A DNA stretch of 64,000 nt, taken from Rhizobium acidisoli. GTDB taxonomy: Bacteria; Pseudomonadota; Alphaproteobacteria; Rhizobiales; Rhizobiaceae. Each line of letters opens with the position of its first letter. Within the stretch, counting starts at the first letter, position 1. Location: the NCBI RefSeq assembly GCF_002531755.2, contig NZ_CP034998.1, forward strand, positions 1,550,001 to 1,614,000, in the 5' to 3' direction. This document shows positions 27,847 to 37,081 of this stretch, piece after piece. The notes beneath the pieces were generated by a model. That model was not told where the DNA came from. It worked only from the letters and a program-made list of their open reading frames with translations, and did no database searches. A program made the position numbers and the translations under genes.

Positions 27847-27956
27847 AGAAAGTGGCACGCCCTAGGGGAGTCGAACCCCTCTTCCCAGAATGAAAATCTG
27901 GTGTCCTAACCGATAGACGAAGGGCGCTTCCTTCGTGGTGGCGCCCTTATAGTCAG
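27847..27956. repeat. 110-bp direct repeat, copy 2
   Basis: Second copy of the segment at 27349-27458, offset by 498 bp, carrying the third tRNA-Glu gene and its upstream region. Confidence 0.85.
27853..27927 (-). tRNA. tRNA-Glu (anticodon TTC)
   Basis: 75 nt with encoded CCA and anticodon TTC; identical to 27355-27429. Upstream on the minus strand is the same TATAAGGGCG element. Confidence 0.95.
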
Positions 27957-28126
27957 GCGTTATGAATCCCGCAAGCGGCAATTTCGGTTTTCTTTCAAAA
28001 AAATGACAGGAAATCCGAATGCGTTCGAAAAGCTGATTATCGAAGCTGAATCAACAGGCTGCCGGTTATCTGTTTAACAAGACGAGGCGGCACTTCCGTT
28101 ACGTCATGCGAAAAACGCCGCCGCGG

Positions 28127-29191
28127 TCAGATCGCTCTTGCGGTCGCCATAGGCGCGCGTTTGCCGCCGCAGCCCCAGTTCCAGTCGCGGGTTTTGCCGG
28201 TATCGAGATGGACCGAATCTGTGTGGCAATAGGTGCCGACGCCACCGCGGTTCGGCAGCGAGCGGATATAGGCGGCGATCTCCCATTTCGTGACGCCGTC
28301 GATCTGAATGTCGGCCGCCTCGCAGCTTTTGTGCATCGATTCGTCGGCGCCGCCGACCAGGCGGTTATGCTCTTCGTCGCGATAGCCTGACGTGACGACA
28401 ACAGGCCGGCCGAAATGGGTTTCCACCGTTTTGATCACGTTCAGCAGCTCGGGCTTGAAGCAGCCGATCTCGACCTTGTCGTTCTGGACATGCAGCCCGT
28501 TCGGCGCGATCCGCGTCATGCCGGGCAGCGACGCTTTTTGCAACAGGCCGGTGAGGCTGCCGAGCAGGTTCTGCTTCGGCGCGCTGTAGAGCGCATTCAT
28601 CGTCGGGGCCGGATTGCCGTCTGCTGCCAGCGACGCCGTTTGGGCGGGCGCCAGCTGTGTGCTGCCATTCTGCGAGGATTGCTGCGGCAGCACCGGCTCC
28701 GCAGGCGGTTCTGTTACGTGTTGCTGGCTGTAGACGCTGCTTCTCGCGGGTGCTGCCCCCACCGGCGCATAGGCCTGCGGCTGAATGACGGTCGACGTGC
28801 TGTTGTTCTGCGGCGCCGGCTGGTGGTCGGAAAAGATGCTCATCGCTTGCGCGTTGATCCGGGTCGACTGCAGCACCAGCCCGCCAATATTGGCAGGCGC
28901 TGCCGCCGCCGGATCGGCGGGCGGGATAGGCGCATTCGGATCCGTTGCCAAGGCCTGGGGGGCGGCTTGAGCGCCGGAGACATTGACGAGCCGGGGATCC
29001 GTGTAGACCGAGCGTGGGGCAGGGCTTGCGGGTGCTGCCGCGGCAAGTTGCGGTGCGGCGGCCTGTGGTGCCGGAACGGCTGCGGCGGAATCGAGTGCCG
29101 TCTTGTCCGACGCGCAGCCGGACAGCGCCAGCACCGAAGTGGCGATCAGCAAAGCGCCCGTAAGCGACATCCGCATCTCAATGTTACGCAA
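28127..29191 (-). CDS. Lipoprotein with C-terminal M15-type (DUF882/YcbK-like) peptidase domain
   Basis: 354 residues. A signal peptide has lipobox ALSGC near residue 26. A long Ala/Pro/Gln-rich linker (about 30-220) is followed by a C-terminal domain with VTSGYRDEEHNRLVGGADESMHKSCEAADIQI and THTDSVHLDTG-like YCHTDSVHLDTGKTRDW. The His/Asp/His pattern matches Zn-dependent M15 peptidases (SxHxxxxAxD, HxDxG), although the first His is followed by KSCEAAD. A peptidoglycan target is inferred. The TTG start at 29191 has GGAGAC eight bases upstream; an ATG at 29176 is the alternative. Confidence 0.82.
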   Translation of the reverse strand: MRNIEMRMSLTGALLIATSVLALSGCASDKTALDSAAAVPAPQAAAPQLAAAAPASPAPRSVYTDPRLVNVSGAQAAPQALATDPNAPIPPADPAAAAPANIGGLVLQSTRINAQAMSIFSDHQPAPQNNSTSTVIQPQAYAPVGAAPARSSVYSQQHVTEPPAEPVLPQQSSQNGSTQLAPAQTASLAADGNPAPTMNALYSAPKQNLLGSLTGLLQKASLPGMTRIAPNGLHVQNDKVEIGCFKPELLNVIKTVETHFGRPVVVTSGYRDEEHNRLVGGADESMHKSCEAADIQIDGVTKWEIAAYIRSLPNRGGVGTYCHTDSVHLDTGKTRDWNWGCGGKRAPMATARAI

Positions 29192-29316
29192 GCGACAGTC
29201 TCCAGTTGATGCGGAAAATGGTCGAAAACCGCCATCTTCCGCGTCGAGTCGTCAGGAGATTGCCTGCAGGGCCGGATCGCGGCAAGCGTCGAGGCGCCGG
29301 CCGGACCCGAAATCGC

Positions 29317-29348
29317 AAAAGCCGCAAGCCTCGCAAAAGCCTTGCGGC
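29317..29348 (-). terminator. Terminator after gloA
   Basis: Inverted repeat GCCGCAAG (29321-29328) / CTTGCGGC (29341-29348). On the minus strand the stem is followed by TTTT (29320-29317). It sits 9 bp after the gloA stop. Confidence 0.6.
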
Positions 29349-29356
29349 GAAAAGCC

Positions 29357-29797
29357 TTACCAGGCGCCGGAATTGCCCATCGAGGCCCAGGGTTCGGCGG
29401 CGGCAAGCGGGCTGCCCTTTTGCAGGATTTCGATCGAAATGCCGTCGGGCGAACGCACGAAGGCCATGTTCCCATCGCGCGGCGGCCGGTTGATGGTGAC
29501 GCCGTTGTCCATCAGATTCTGGCAGGTTGCGTAAATATCGTCGACCTCATAGGCGAGGTGGCCGAAATTGCGTCCTCCGCTATAATCTTCCGTGTCCCAG
29601 TTATAGGTAAGCTCGAGGCAGGGAGCCTTTTCGCTGCGCGCACGGTCGAGATCGTCGCGAGCAGCCAGGAAAACCAGGGTAAAGCGGCCCTTCTCGTTTT
29701 CGTGGCGGCGAATCTCCTCCAGCCCGAACAGCGTGGTGTAAAAGGCGAGTGAGGCGTCCAGGTCTTTGACGCGAACCATTGTATGGAGATAACGCAT
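29357..29797 (-). CDS. gloA: Lactoylglutathione lyase (glyoxalase I)
   Basis: 146 residues. RYLHTMVRVKDLDASLAFYTTLFGLEEIRR gives the first metal His; LELTYNWDTEDYSGGRNFGHLAYEVDDI gives Glu and His; FVRSPDGISIEILQKG gives the last Glu. It converts the methylglyoxal-glutathione hemithioacetal to lactoylglutathione. The length is normal. It is divergent from the cold-shock gene. Confidence 0.94.
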   Translation of the reverse strand: MRYLHTMVRVKDLDASLAFYTTLFGLEEIRRHENEKGRFTLVFLAARDDLDRARSEKAPCLELTYNWDTEDYSGGRNFGHLAYEVDDIYATCQNLMDNGVTINRPPRDGNMAFVRSPDGISIEILQKGSPLAAAEPWASMGNSGAW

Positions 29798-29991
29798 TCT
29801 ATCTACTCCTTTATTGGGTCTGGCTTTTTCGGCGAGCTGAGGTCAGCTTCGGGCAAGTCATCGATATAAAATGTGCAGTTGGGAATAACCGAAAACTAGG
29901 ACTTGCGCTTATCCGTTACCAAGATGTTAATCTTGATTTCAAGAATCAGTTAACCGTAACAGTGTGACGCGTATTCGAGGGGCTGGCGACT

Positions 29992-30570
29992 ATGGCTGAC
30001 AGGATTTCATCGAACGAATACTCCGACCTTGACGAGCTATCGGCAGAGGCGGTCGATCTTGTTGAAATCACCGGCGTCGTCAAGTGGTTCGACGTCGCTA
30101 AGGGTTTCGGCTTCATCGTGCCGGATAACGGCATGCAGGATGTTCTCCTGCATGTGACCTGCCTGCGCCGCGACGGTTACCAGACGATCCTCGAGGGAAC
30201 GCGCATCGTCGCCCTCATCCAGCGTCGCGAACGTGGCTACCAGGCTTTCAAGATCCTTTCGATGGATCAGTCGACTGCTGTTCATCCCTCGCAGCTGCCG
30301 CCGGTGCGCACACATGTGCAGGTCACCGCGACGAGCGGCCTTGAGCGTGCGCTGGTCAAATGGTTCAACCGCACCAAGGGCTTCGGCTTCCTGACGCGCG
30401 GCGAGGGCACGGAAGACATCTTCGTGCACATGGAAACGCTCCGCCGCTTCGGCCTGACGGAACTGCGCCCCGGCCAGGTGGTGCTCGTCCGCTTCGGCGA
30501 CGGCGAAAAGGGCCTGATGGCCGCGGAAATTCATCCCGACATTCCGAGCCCGGCCAGCCGGTCGCATTGA
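29992..30570 (+). CDS. Double cold-shock-domain protein
   Basis: 192 residues with two CspA-type domains. The first is at about 25-90 ([20 protein letters not shown], then DVLLHVT) and the second at about 118-180 ([31 protein letters not shown]). The RNP1 sequence K-G-F-G-F-I/L and RNP2 V-L/F-V/L-H are intact in the second; the first has LLHVT in place of FVH. Tandem CSD proteins of this size are common in Rhizobiales and bind single-stranded nucleic acid. The DUF192 gene starts 1 bp later. Confidence 0.92.
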   Translation: MADRISSNEYSDLDELSAEAVDLVEITGVVKWFDVAKGFGFIVPDNGMQDVLLHVTCLRRDGYQTILEGTRIVALIQRRERGYQAFKILSMDQSTAVHPSQLPPVRTHVQVTATSGLERALVKWFNRTKGFGFLTRGEGTEDIFVHMETLRRFGLTELRPGQVVLVRFGDGEKGLMAAEIHPDIPSPASRSH

Positions 30571-30571
30571 C

Positions 30572-31060
30572 ATGCGTGACACCGTCCTTCTACATGCGAT
30601 CAAAAGCGCCATCCTGGCGCTTTTTTTCATGGTCGCGCTGCCGGCTTTCGCTGATGAGCAGGTCCGCTTCGACAAGGAGCCGCTGCTCATCCAGACCGCC
30701 GCGGGCAAGGTGCTGCATTTCACTGTCGAGATCGCCTCGACGCCGGATCAGCGCGCCTACGGGCTGATGTTTCGCAAGACGATGGCCGATGATGCCGGGA
30801 TGATCTTCGATTTCGACGAGCCGAGGCGCGTCACCATGTGGATGGAAAACACCATCCTGCCGCTCGACATGCTTTTTGCCGACGACACCGGCACGATCCG
30901 CCACATCAAGGAAAACGCGACACCCTATTCGCGCGATATCATCGATTCGATGAGTCCGGTGAAATACGTCGTCGAACTCAATGCCGGCATCGCCGCCAAA
31001 CTCGGGATCAAACCGGGCGACAGAATCGTCAGTGCCACGACGACGAAGAAGTCGAAGTGA
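30572..31060 (+). CDS. DUF192 exported protein
   Basis: 162 residues with a signal peptide (1-25, ending PAFADE). The DUF192 pattern is clear: FTVEIASTPDQRAYGLMFRKTMADDAGMIFDF, VTMWMENTILPLDMLFADDTGTI and VVELNAGIAAKLGIKPGDRI. Its role is unknown. It begins 1 bp after the cold-shock gene, so they are probably cotranscribed. Confidence 0.9.
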   Translation: MRDTVLLHAIKSAILALFFMVALPAFADEQVRFDKEPLLIQTAAGKVLHFTVEIASTPDQRAYGLMFRKTMADDAGMIFDFDEPRRVTMWMENTILPLDMLFADDTGTIRHIKENATPYSRDIIDSMSPVKYVVELNAGIAAKLGIKPGDRIVSATTTKKSK

Positions 31061-31092
31061 CGGGACCGGGCGGCTTCAGGTCATTGAATTTG

Positions 31093-31169
<77 letters not shown>

Positions 31170-31226
31170 GTCTGGCGATCGCGTTCAGGGAGCGCGACCG
31201 GATGCGGCTGTTCTGGACGAGAAATC

Positions 31227-31532
31227 TCAATGCGTCCAGGGCTGCGTGCGGGTATAGCGGAAATTATCCGGATAGGCGACAACTTGGCGAACCGGATCCT
31301 TCGGCGCGATGACCCGGTATTCGATGCCGTTGCGCTGGGCATAGGCTTCGGCCAGTTCCCGTGTTTCGAAGGTGAGTTTCACCTGCTGGCGCGTATCGCC
31401 GGAGGAGGTGTAACCCATGATCGGATCGATCTTGCGCGGCGACTCCTGATCGAATTCAAGCACCCACAGATGGGTCTTGGCCTTGCCGGACTGCATGGCG
31501 GTCTTGGCTGGACGATAGATCTTGGCAGACAT
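31227..31532 (-). CDS. NDUFS4-like accessory subunit of complex I
   Basis: 101 residues of the ETC complex I conserved family (mitochondrial NDUFS4). AKIYRPAKTAMQSGKAKTHLWVLEF, KIDPIMGYTSSGDTRQQVKLTFETRELAEAYAQRNGIEYRVI and the NFRYTRTQPWTH end are diagnostic. The ATG at 31532 gives the family start. In mitochondria this subunit sits near the NADH-oxidising module. It is 20 kb from the NDUFA12-like gene and 14 kb from the NDUFS6-like gene. Confidence 0.92.
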   Translation of the reverse strand: MSAKIYRPAKTAMQSGKAKTHLWVLEFDQESPRKIDPIMGYTSSGDTRQQVKLTFETRELAEAYAQRNGIEYRVIAPKDPVRQVVAYPDNFRYTRTQPWTH

Positions 31533-31856
31533 GACTGCGCGTCTCCGACTATGCGGGCAACACCCGCCTTTAATGGTCTCAATTCTCGTTGCCGAGGCTC
31601 TTGCTTCATCTTGAGAGATAGCGCGAAGAGATGAATTTTGCTTATCCGCGAATCCCCGCCTTATCAAGAAAAAAGGCGGCGTATGAAGCGTTGCCGGTAT
31701 CATCGCGATGATAGGGCGATGCTGCGGAAACACGACACCGGCAGACAGGCCGATTGCGCAATATTACCGATCGTCTCATGTTGTGATCACAACCTGATTG
31801 CCGCGGCCAGCCCGCGGGACTATTTACGGCTCAGTCAATTTCAGTGGATTGCACGC
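31533..31856. other. Intergenic region with no clear gene
   Basis: 324 bp upstream of the NDUFS4-like gene. A small hairpin CCGCCTT/AAGGCGG (31656-31662 with 31673-31679) lies within it. I see no reading frame with a ribosome site. Confidence 0.35.
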
Positions 31857-31970
31857 ATGATGAGACGTTCGGCGGAGTTCAATGCCATTGTGATCGGGGC
31901 CGGCATTACGGCTTTCTTCTACGTTGCCATTAGCTACGCTCAATATATCGGTCTGCTCGAACGCGGCTGA
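31857..31970 (+). CDS. Possible 37-residue membrane peptide
   Basis: A short frame starting ATG ATG. It reads [11 protein letters not shown], then a hydrophobic stretch ([23 protein letters not shown]) and a short end ERG. It would be a single-pass peptide with positive N terminus. There is no good ribosome site, so support is weak. It could be part of a longer frame or noise. Confidence 0.25.
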   Translation: MMRRSAEFNAIVIGAGITAFFYVAISYAQYIGLLERG

Positions 31971-32127
31971 GGCAGCGCTCTCCTGACGTCCAATTGCGTC
32001 CGACGGCGCAGACGCGCGCCATGCAGCTTTTTCTAGAGACATTGACATATCAGGCGGGATTCTTCGACCCGCGCTGGATTTATGGGTTGCGACGGCGAAG
32101 TGAACCGTGTATCTCCCCGCCACGGCA

Positions 32128-32204
<77 letters not shown>

Positions 32205-32305
32205 TTCAATATCCCGATATCTTGCATCTTTGACAGCCGCATCATGGCCCGCATTGTCGGGCGTGCTGCCGGCCAACTGCTTCCGGAAACGGATGACAGA
32301 CAGAT

Positions 32306-32345
32306 AAAGCGCGTCGCATCAAACTTGATTGATGCGACGCGCTTT
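32306..32345. repeat. 17-bp perfect inverted repeat, rhizobial intergenic palindrome
   Basis: AAAGCGCGTCGCATCAA (32306-32322) and its complement (32329-32345) around a 6-nt loop. The following TTTAGCTTTGTTTTATGCATG fits a widespread Rhizobiaceae intergenic repeat that I recall from other genomes; that family link is from memory. Confidence 0.6.
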
Positions 32346-32418
32346 AGCTTTGTTTTATGCATGAGTGCCACGTTGATCACCATCAGCCTTCCGTTCAACG
32401 ATGAACGGAGACCTTGGG

Positions 32419-32484
32419 ATCCGAGCGCCTGACGGCGCTCGGATTGTTGGCACGATTGTTGTGGCGACCGGAAGACCGCCACAA
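32419..32484 (-). terminator. Two hairpins downstream of the RTX gene
   Basis: An 11-bp stem ATCCGAGCGCC/GGCGCTCGGAT (32419-32429 with 32434-32444), then an 8-bp stem TTGTGGCG/CGCCACAA (32459-32466 with 32477-32484). Both lie just after the stop of the minus-strand RTX gene. There is no T-run, so termination is possible but not certain. Confidence 0.4.
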
Positions 32485-32492
32485 CGGGGTCT

Positions 32493-34760
32493 TTACAGGA
32501 GAAAATCGCCTGACCCGAGGTGGACGAGGCCCTTCAGCTGTACCTGGAAGTCCTGAACGCCGTCGCCGTTCAGGTCGCCCTGGATAACGGTAGCATCGCT
32601 CGCGGATCCAGCCTTGTCTTCATAGTGCCAGGTGAGCGCGCCAGCCTTATGGTCGAAAGCGGCGTTCTCCTGCGCCAGGAAATGGAAGCTTCCATCGCCC
32701 GCCGCAGAGCCATTCGCATCGATCGCCGAGAAGTCGATCTTATCGACGCCTCTCTGGAAGTCGGTGATGACGTCGCGGCTCGAGCCGGACCCGATTTCCG
32801 CCGGCGTCTTGAATGCAAACGTATCCGAGCTGGCGCCACCGGTCATGATGTCCTTCCCGGCGCCACCAATGAGGACGTCCGAGCCGCCGCCGCCGTCCAG
32901 CTTGTCGGCGCCGGCCCCGCCTTGGAGAATGTTGCTGCCGTTATTGCCGGTCAGCACGTCGTTGAAGCTTGAGCCAGTCAGGTTTTCGATGCTGATGAAC
33001 TTGTCACCGGTGGCATACCCGCCCGATGCGGCCCCCGTCGCCAAGTTGACGTTGACCCCGGCGGATGCCGCATAGGTGGCCGTGTCGTTGTCACTACCGC
33101 CGTCGAGCACGTCCCCGCCGGCGCCGCCGTCGAGCTTATCCGCGCCAGCCCCGCCATGGAGAACGTTGCTGCCGTTATTGCCGCCGGTCAGGACGTCGTT
33201 GTAGCTTGAGCCAGTCAAGTTTTCGATGCCGACGATCTTGTCACCGGCGGCCTGGCCGCCCGATGCCGCCTTAGTCGCCAAGTTGACGTTGACCGCGCCG
33301 GAGCCCGCATAGCTGGCGGTGTCGTTGCCAGTACCGCCGTCGAGCACGTCCGCGCCGGCCCCACCGTTCAACACGTCACTACCACCGAGACCCTTGAAGG
33401 TTTCGTTGCCGCCGTTGGACTGACCGGTGTGCGGCAGGATGTCGTTGCCGCTGGTGCCGACGAATTCCTTTGTCGGCGCGGTTGGCGTTGTCGGTTGCGT
33501 CGGCGTGGTTGGAGTTCCCGAACCTGGTTCGGTCGGCGTGGTCGGCGTGGTTGGCGTTGTCGGTGTCGAGGTGGAACCCGATTCGTAGGCACCCATATCG
33601 ACAGTTCCAACGACGCGAGCGTGGCCGTCCAGATCGACCGACGCGACGCCGTACTTGCTGGTTCCGCCGTCGATCGCCGACGAGCCGGAGCCGAGGTGGA
33701 AGTTGTCGCTCGCCGCGCCTACGAATTTCGGGTCGACGCCGAGCTTGTTACCGTCCGCCGCGCTCGGCATCGCGTTGCCGCCGTCGGTCTTGACCGAGGC
33801 CTGGCCGGCCGTGCCGTTGTAGGTAACGTTATTGGCCCAGACGACGTTTTTGTTGCTGTAGCCGCCGTATGACGTGTTATCGACTGCAGTGTTGTTCTTG
33901 TTCACCGACGGGTCCGCTACGGCGACGTTGTTGACCCAGGTGTTGTTGCTCGACTGCGCGTTGCTGAGCTCGCCGCGCCAGGTGCCGTCGTTTAGCAGGT
34001 CCTGATTGTTGTGGTATGCGGTGTTGTTTTTCACCGTGACGGAGTCGCTCCAGGTAACTTGGATGCCTTTGCTGCCGTTCTCATAGACGAGGTTGTTGTC
34101 GACCAGGGTCTTGAACGTGTAGTTCGGATGACCGCTCGTCTGCGTGCTCTGGAAATCGTCGATGATGATGCCGTTGCCATCGGTGTGCGCACCCGACTTG
34201 GTGACGTTATCGTGCGAGATGTTGTTCCGGATGATGTTGCGGAAGGTGCCATCGTCCGGCGCCCCGGTGATGTTCCGGTTCTGGTAGAGAGAGATGCCTG
34301 AAAACCAGCCGGAACTCGCATTTTTGTAAGTCTCGTTCCCTTCGATCGTGATGAAGTCGGATCCGGCGAAGGCGATGCCGGACGCACCGTTGTCGTGGGA
34401 AACGTTATTGGAGATCTTCACATGGTGGACGCCATCACCAACAATGCCGTGCGAATCGCTTCCGTAGACCTCGAAGCCCTGGACCGCCACATAGTTAGCA
34501 GTGATGTTGATACCATTTGCGCCGCCAGATGCTGAGTGTATCACCGCTCCACCCGGTACCTCCGACCGCAAGGTAATGTAGCCGGCGGCGGAACCATCCT
34601 TGTACATGTTCACCGACTCGTTATAGACGCCGGCGCGCACCACAACCTCGTCGCCGGGCTGAAGGTTCGACGCCATCGCGTCACCGATCGTGCGGAAAGG
34701 AGAGGAGGCACTGCCGCTACCGCTGTCGCTGCCATTCGTCGCTACGTAGTATGTTGTCAT
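32493..34760 (-). CDS. Right-handed beta-helix / RTX calcium-binding exported protein
   Basis: 755 residues. Residues 1-380 form a pectate-lyase-like beta-helix: NGSDSGSGSASSPFRTIGDAM, then coils rich in N-N-x-S/T-x-D/N (SHGIVGDGVHHVKISNNVSHD, FRNIIRNNISHDNV). A Thr/Pro linker follows at about 395-430. From about 440 come RTX nonapeptides GGAGADVLDGG and GGAGADKLDGG in three blocks, and a serralysin-type C-terminal domain (VITDFQRGVDKIDFSAID). There is no N-terminal signal; RTX proteins leave by type I secretion using the C terminus. It could be a polysaccharide lyase or epimerase; no active site is identified. No secretion genes are nearby. Confidence 0.85.
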   Translation of the reverse strand: MTTYYVATNGSDSGSGSASSPFRTIGDAMASNLQPGDEVVVRAGVYNESVNMYKDGSAAGYITLRSEVPGGAVIHSASGGANGINITANYVAVQGFEVYGSDSHGIVGDGVHHVKISNNVSHDNGASGIAFAGSDFITIEGNETYKNASSGWFSGISLYQNRNITGAPDDGTFRNIIRNNISHDNVTKSGAHTDGNGIIIDDFQSTQTSGHPNYTFKTLVDNNLVYENGSKGIQVTWSDSVTVKNNTAYHNNQDLLNDGTWRGELSNAQSSNNTWVNNVAVADPSVNKNNTAVDNTSYGGYSNKNVVWANNVTYNGTAGQASVKTDGGNAMPSAADGNKLGVDPKFVGAASDNFHLGSGSSAIDGGTSKYGVASVDLDGHARVVGTVDMGAYESGSTSTPTTPTTPTTPTEPGSGTPTTPTQPTTPTAPTKEFVGTSGNDILPHTGQSNGGNETFKGLGGSDVLNGGAGADVLDGGTGNDTASYAGSGAVNVNLATKAASGGQAAGDKIVGIENLTGSSYNDVLTGGNNGSNVLHGGAGADKLDGGAGGDVLDGGSDNDTATYAASAGVNVNLATGAASGGYATGDKFISIENLTGSSFNDVLTGNNGSNILQGGAGADKLDGGGGSDVLIGGAGKDIMTGGASSDTFAFKTPAEIGSGSSRDVITDFQRGVDKIDFSAIDANGSAAGDGSFHFLAQENAAFDHKAGALTWHYEDKAGSASDATVIQGDLNGDGVQDFQVQLKGLVHLGSGDFLL

Positions 34761-35526
34761 TGTCTTGTTCCTCAACCCCTGCCCGTTAATATTTTAGGTT
34801 AATCATGTCTTACGGCGGGGGGTTATAGGGCGACATTTTGGAGGGCGCAACAGCAACGCGGCGGTAAGTACTTGAGAATCATAGCCATATTGCTGCCACA
34901 TTATCCCAATCACTTCGATGTTACGTTTTGAAATATTTGTAGAATTTCGAGTCGCCCAAATTGGGGCAGTATAAATGTCTCGCATTTCGCGAATTATTCT
35001 TTCTGCAACTATAGCGAAATGCGTCTATTGAAAACATTAGAAAAACTTGACGGCGTGACTGGATTCCTCTCGCCAAAGGCGGAATCGACATTTTTTTCTG
35101 AATTTAGCAATTTTTGAGCAGAATCGCCCTAATAATTGGGGGTGATCGAGATGGTTAGGGGAGGCAAGATCGTCGAATCGCCTGCACTTCGGACTTCATA
35201 ATAAGCCCCCGATCAAACGGATCGGCGATCAGGGAATGCTCTCGTTTTCTGATCCCAATGCAGCGTTCAGGTACTAGGAACGCCGCTGCAGGCATGCCGC
35301 AAGAAGCGCGCCTGCCACTCCGGCGAGTCCCGCTCTATGACATCGAGCTTGCTCCGACGGCTGTTGCAATGTCATCCGTCGCCGAGAAACATCGGCTTTG
35401 CCAGGGCTGTCGTCGATACGACCTACAACGGCAATGAAACGTACCTAGGCTTGATTTCCAACCGCGTTTCGAGCGGGCCGTTGACGGCTTGCAGGGTCGA
35501 GACTGCAAGCCGTCGCTTGATCCAGT
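34761..35526. other. Long, AT-rich intergenic region
   Basis: 766 bp upstream of the RTX gene, noticeably richer in A and T than the rest of the window. It presumably includes the RTX promoter. A 12-bp hairpin GACGGCTTGCAG/CTGCAAGCCGTC (35483-35494 with 35503-35514) lies at its right end, after the stop of the next minus-strand gene. I see no convincing gene. Confidence 0.4.
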
Positions 35527-35859
35527 TTAACGCCCTTGGAAAATCTTGATCAGCTTCGGCGTGAACCTGTGGCTTTTGATGTCAACGAAATCATCGTAGG
35601 TGGCGCGACCGGAAATCATCGCTGCGAGAAGCCGATTGCAGGCAACGCGCGGAGCGTCTTTGTCCGAAGCGTTTGTCACGATGCCAGCGTTGCGGCGCGC
35701 ATTTGCATCGAAGCTCTTCACGCAAATATTGACAGCCTCCTTTCTCGCTCTTGCACTCCCCTGCGTCAAAGTAACGAAGGAATCATATTCCTGGCGAGTC
35801 GGTACGCAGGCAGCGAGCAAGGCCATGGCAATCAATACTATTATGGTGCGAGTAGGCAT
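35527..35859 (-). CDS. Small putative lipoprotein
   Basis: 110 residues with lipobox LLAAC at residues 14-18 (Cys18). The mature part is basic and polar with two further Cys (NICVKSF, VACNRLL). I do not recognise the family. Codon use looks less biased than in the core genes nearby. It is divergent from the exported protein at 36082. Confidence 0.55.
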   Translation of the reverse strand: MPTRTIIVLIAMALLAACVPTRQEYDSFVTLTQGSARARKEAVNICVKSFDANARRNAGIVTNASDKDAPRVACNRLLAAMISGRATYDDFVDIKSHRFTPKLIKIFQGR

Positions 35860-36081
35860 TGTTATCTTATTCCTTTAAATATCCGATGGTCGGTTTCTGG
35901 TGTTTATTTCGATTCGTGTGATGCAGGAAAGACCACGCGCAAAAATTGCGATGTCGCCCAGAAGAAAAATTGCTGCATTTTGACAGTTCAGCCCTGCATT
36001 ATACTGCCCTAATCACAATAGGCGGGATGTTGTTTCGCCCGACGGGTTGTAATTTGGCCGCCAATCCTGAGGAGGCGGAAC

Positions 36082-36477
36082 ATGAGAACCATCCTATCCA
36101 GCGTCGGCGCTGCGGCCTTCATGCTGTCGGCTGTGAACACCTATGCCGTCGATCTTCCGGCCGGCGCCAAGAAGGTCACGATGGAAGAGTTTAAAGCATT
36201 TGCTGATGGCAAGCATGTGAAGGTGGAGATCGTTGATCTGGACAAGCCCGTGACCGCCGATCTGGTCTGGAACTGGAAGAAGGGCACGATCACCGGTAAG
36301 GCTGATGTCGCCGGCAAAACGATCGACGTGAAAACCAAACTCACATTCAAGGGCGATAAAGCTTGCTCCAATGGCAAGGGCGAAAAACCGAGCTGCCATT
36401 CGATCTATATCGACGGCGACAAGTTCTACGAAGTTCGCGATGATATGAAAGTTCATGCGGTCTCGACGGTCGGCTGA
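36082..36477 (+). CDS. Small exported hypothetical protein
   Basis: 131 residues. A signal peptide (1-22, ending NTYA) is followed by a lysine-rich mature domain with VTMEEFKAFADGKHVKVEIVDLDKPVTADL and a Cys pair (KACSNGKGEKPSCHSIYIDGDKFYEV) that could form a periplasmic disulfide. GAGGAGGCGGAAC lies before the ATG. The family is not recognised. A terminator follows. Confidence 0.65.
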   Translation: MRTILSSVGAAAFMLSAVNTYAVDLPAGAKKVTMEEFKAFADGKHVKVEIVDLDKPVTADLVWNWKKGTITGKADVAGKTIDVKTKLTFKGDKACSNGKGEKPSCHSIYIDGDKFYEVRDDMKVHAVSTVG

Positions 36478-36527
36478 AGCCGCGGCTCGAGAGGAACTTG
36501 CTGACATGTGGGCAGTCGCAGTGGAAA

Positions 36528-36557
36528 CGGCCCGCCAACACGGCGGGCCGATGTTTT
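36528..36557 (+). terminator. Hairpin terminator
   Basis: Stem CGGCCCGCC/GGCGGGCCG (36528-36536 with 36542-36550), five-base loop, then ATGTTTTA. It lies 51 bp after the preceding gene. Confidence 0.65.
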
Positions 36558-36598
36558 ACCTTGAAGGTCCATGACGGATCTGCGCTGCTCGGATCTTC

Positions 36599-36910
36599 TT
36601 AGCGATCGAGGAAATGCTCGAAGTAGACCTCGGGGATCGGGTAGGCGTAGACGCCTCTATCGACGAAGCCGTGTCTGTAGAGGCAGTTTCTCAGCGCCGC
36701 GTTGTAATGCAGACTTTGCGGATCCGGCGAGCCGCGTCGCCAGGAGCCCGCCTCCGGCACGCACCACCGCAGCGATTTGTCGTATCGAGCCAAGAGGACC
36801 GGGTCGGTATCGACCCGGATGCCGCTGTAGGATTGATAGTTTGAAGGAGATTCCGCGGCCGAAATACAGCCCAAGCTAAGCGCAACGCCAACGACTGCCA
36901 TCAATCTCAT
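36599..36910 (-). CDS. Small exported protein
   Basis: 103 residues with an N-terminal signal-like segment MRLMAVVGVALSLGCISAAES. The SLGC sequence is not a strict lipobox, so cleavage could be by either signal peptidase. The mature part carries two more Cys (RWCVPEAGSW and RNCLYRHGF) and is Tyr-rich. The function is unknown. The start follows [19 protein letters not shown] sequence. Confidence 0.5.
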   Translation of the reverse strand: MRLMAVVGVALSLGCISAAESPSNYQSYSGIRVDTDPVLLARYDKSLRWCVPEAGSWRRGSPDPQSLHYNAALRNCLYRHGFVDRGVYAYPIPEVYFEHFLDR

Positions 36911-37081
36911 TGGATTTCTTTCTCCCGTGATCGATTATCGAAGTAATCGAGCGGAACGATATTGGTTCCAGTGTCTGCGGGCAAGGGGACTTGTTGCCTG
37001 CGGTCTGAGCGGCGCATGCCCTGGATTGCCGGCGCTCCGTGACAGATGAGCCTCTATCGCGAAGCGCCGGGCGCTCTTCGA

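Noticed and set aside
32600..33500. Regularly spaced repeats inside the RTX gene, first taken for a CRISPR-like array
   Set aside because: They are in-frame, coding for GGxGxDxL nonapeptides; unit lengths and spacers do not fit a CRISPR array and no cas gene is present.
35337..35549. A 70-codon plus-strand frame in the AT-rich gap
   Set aside because: No ribosome site, no domain, and it overlaps the end of the lipoprotein gene.
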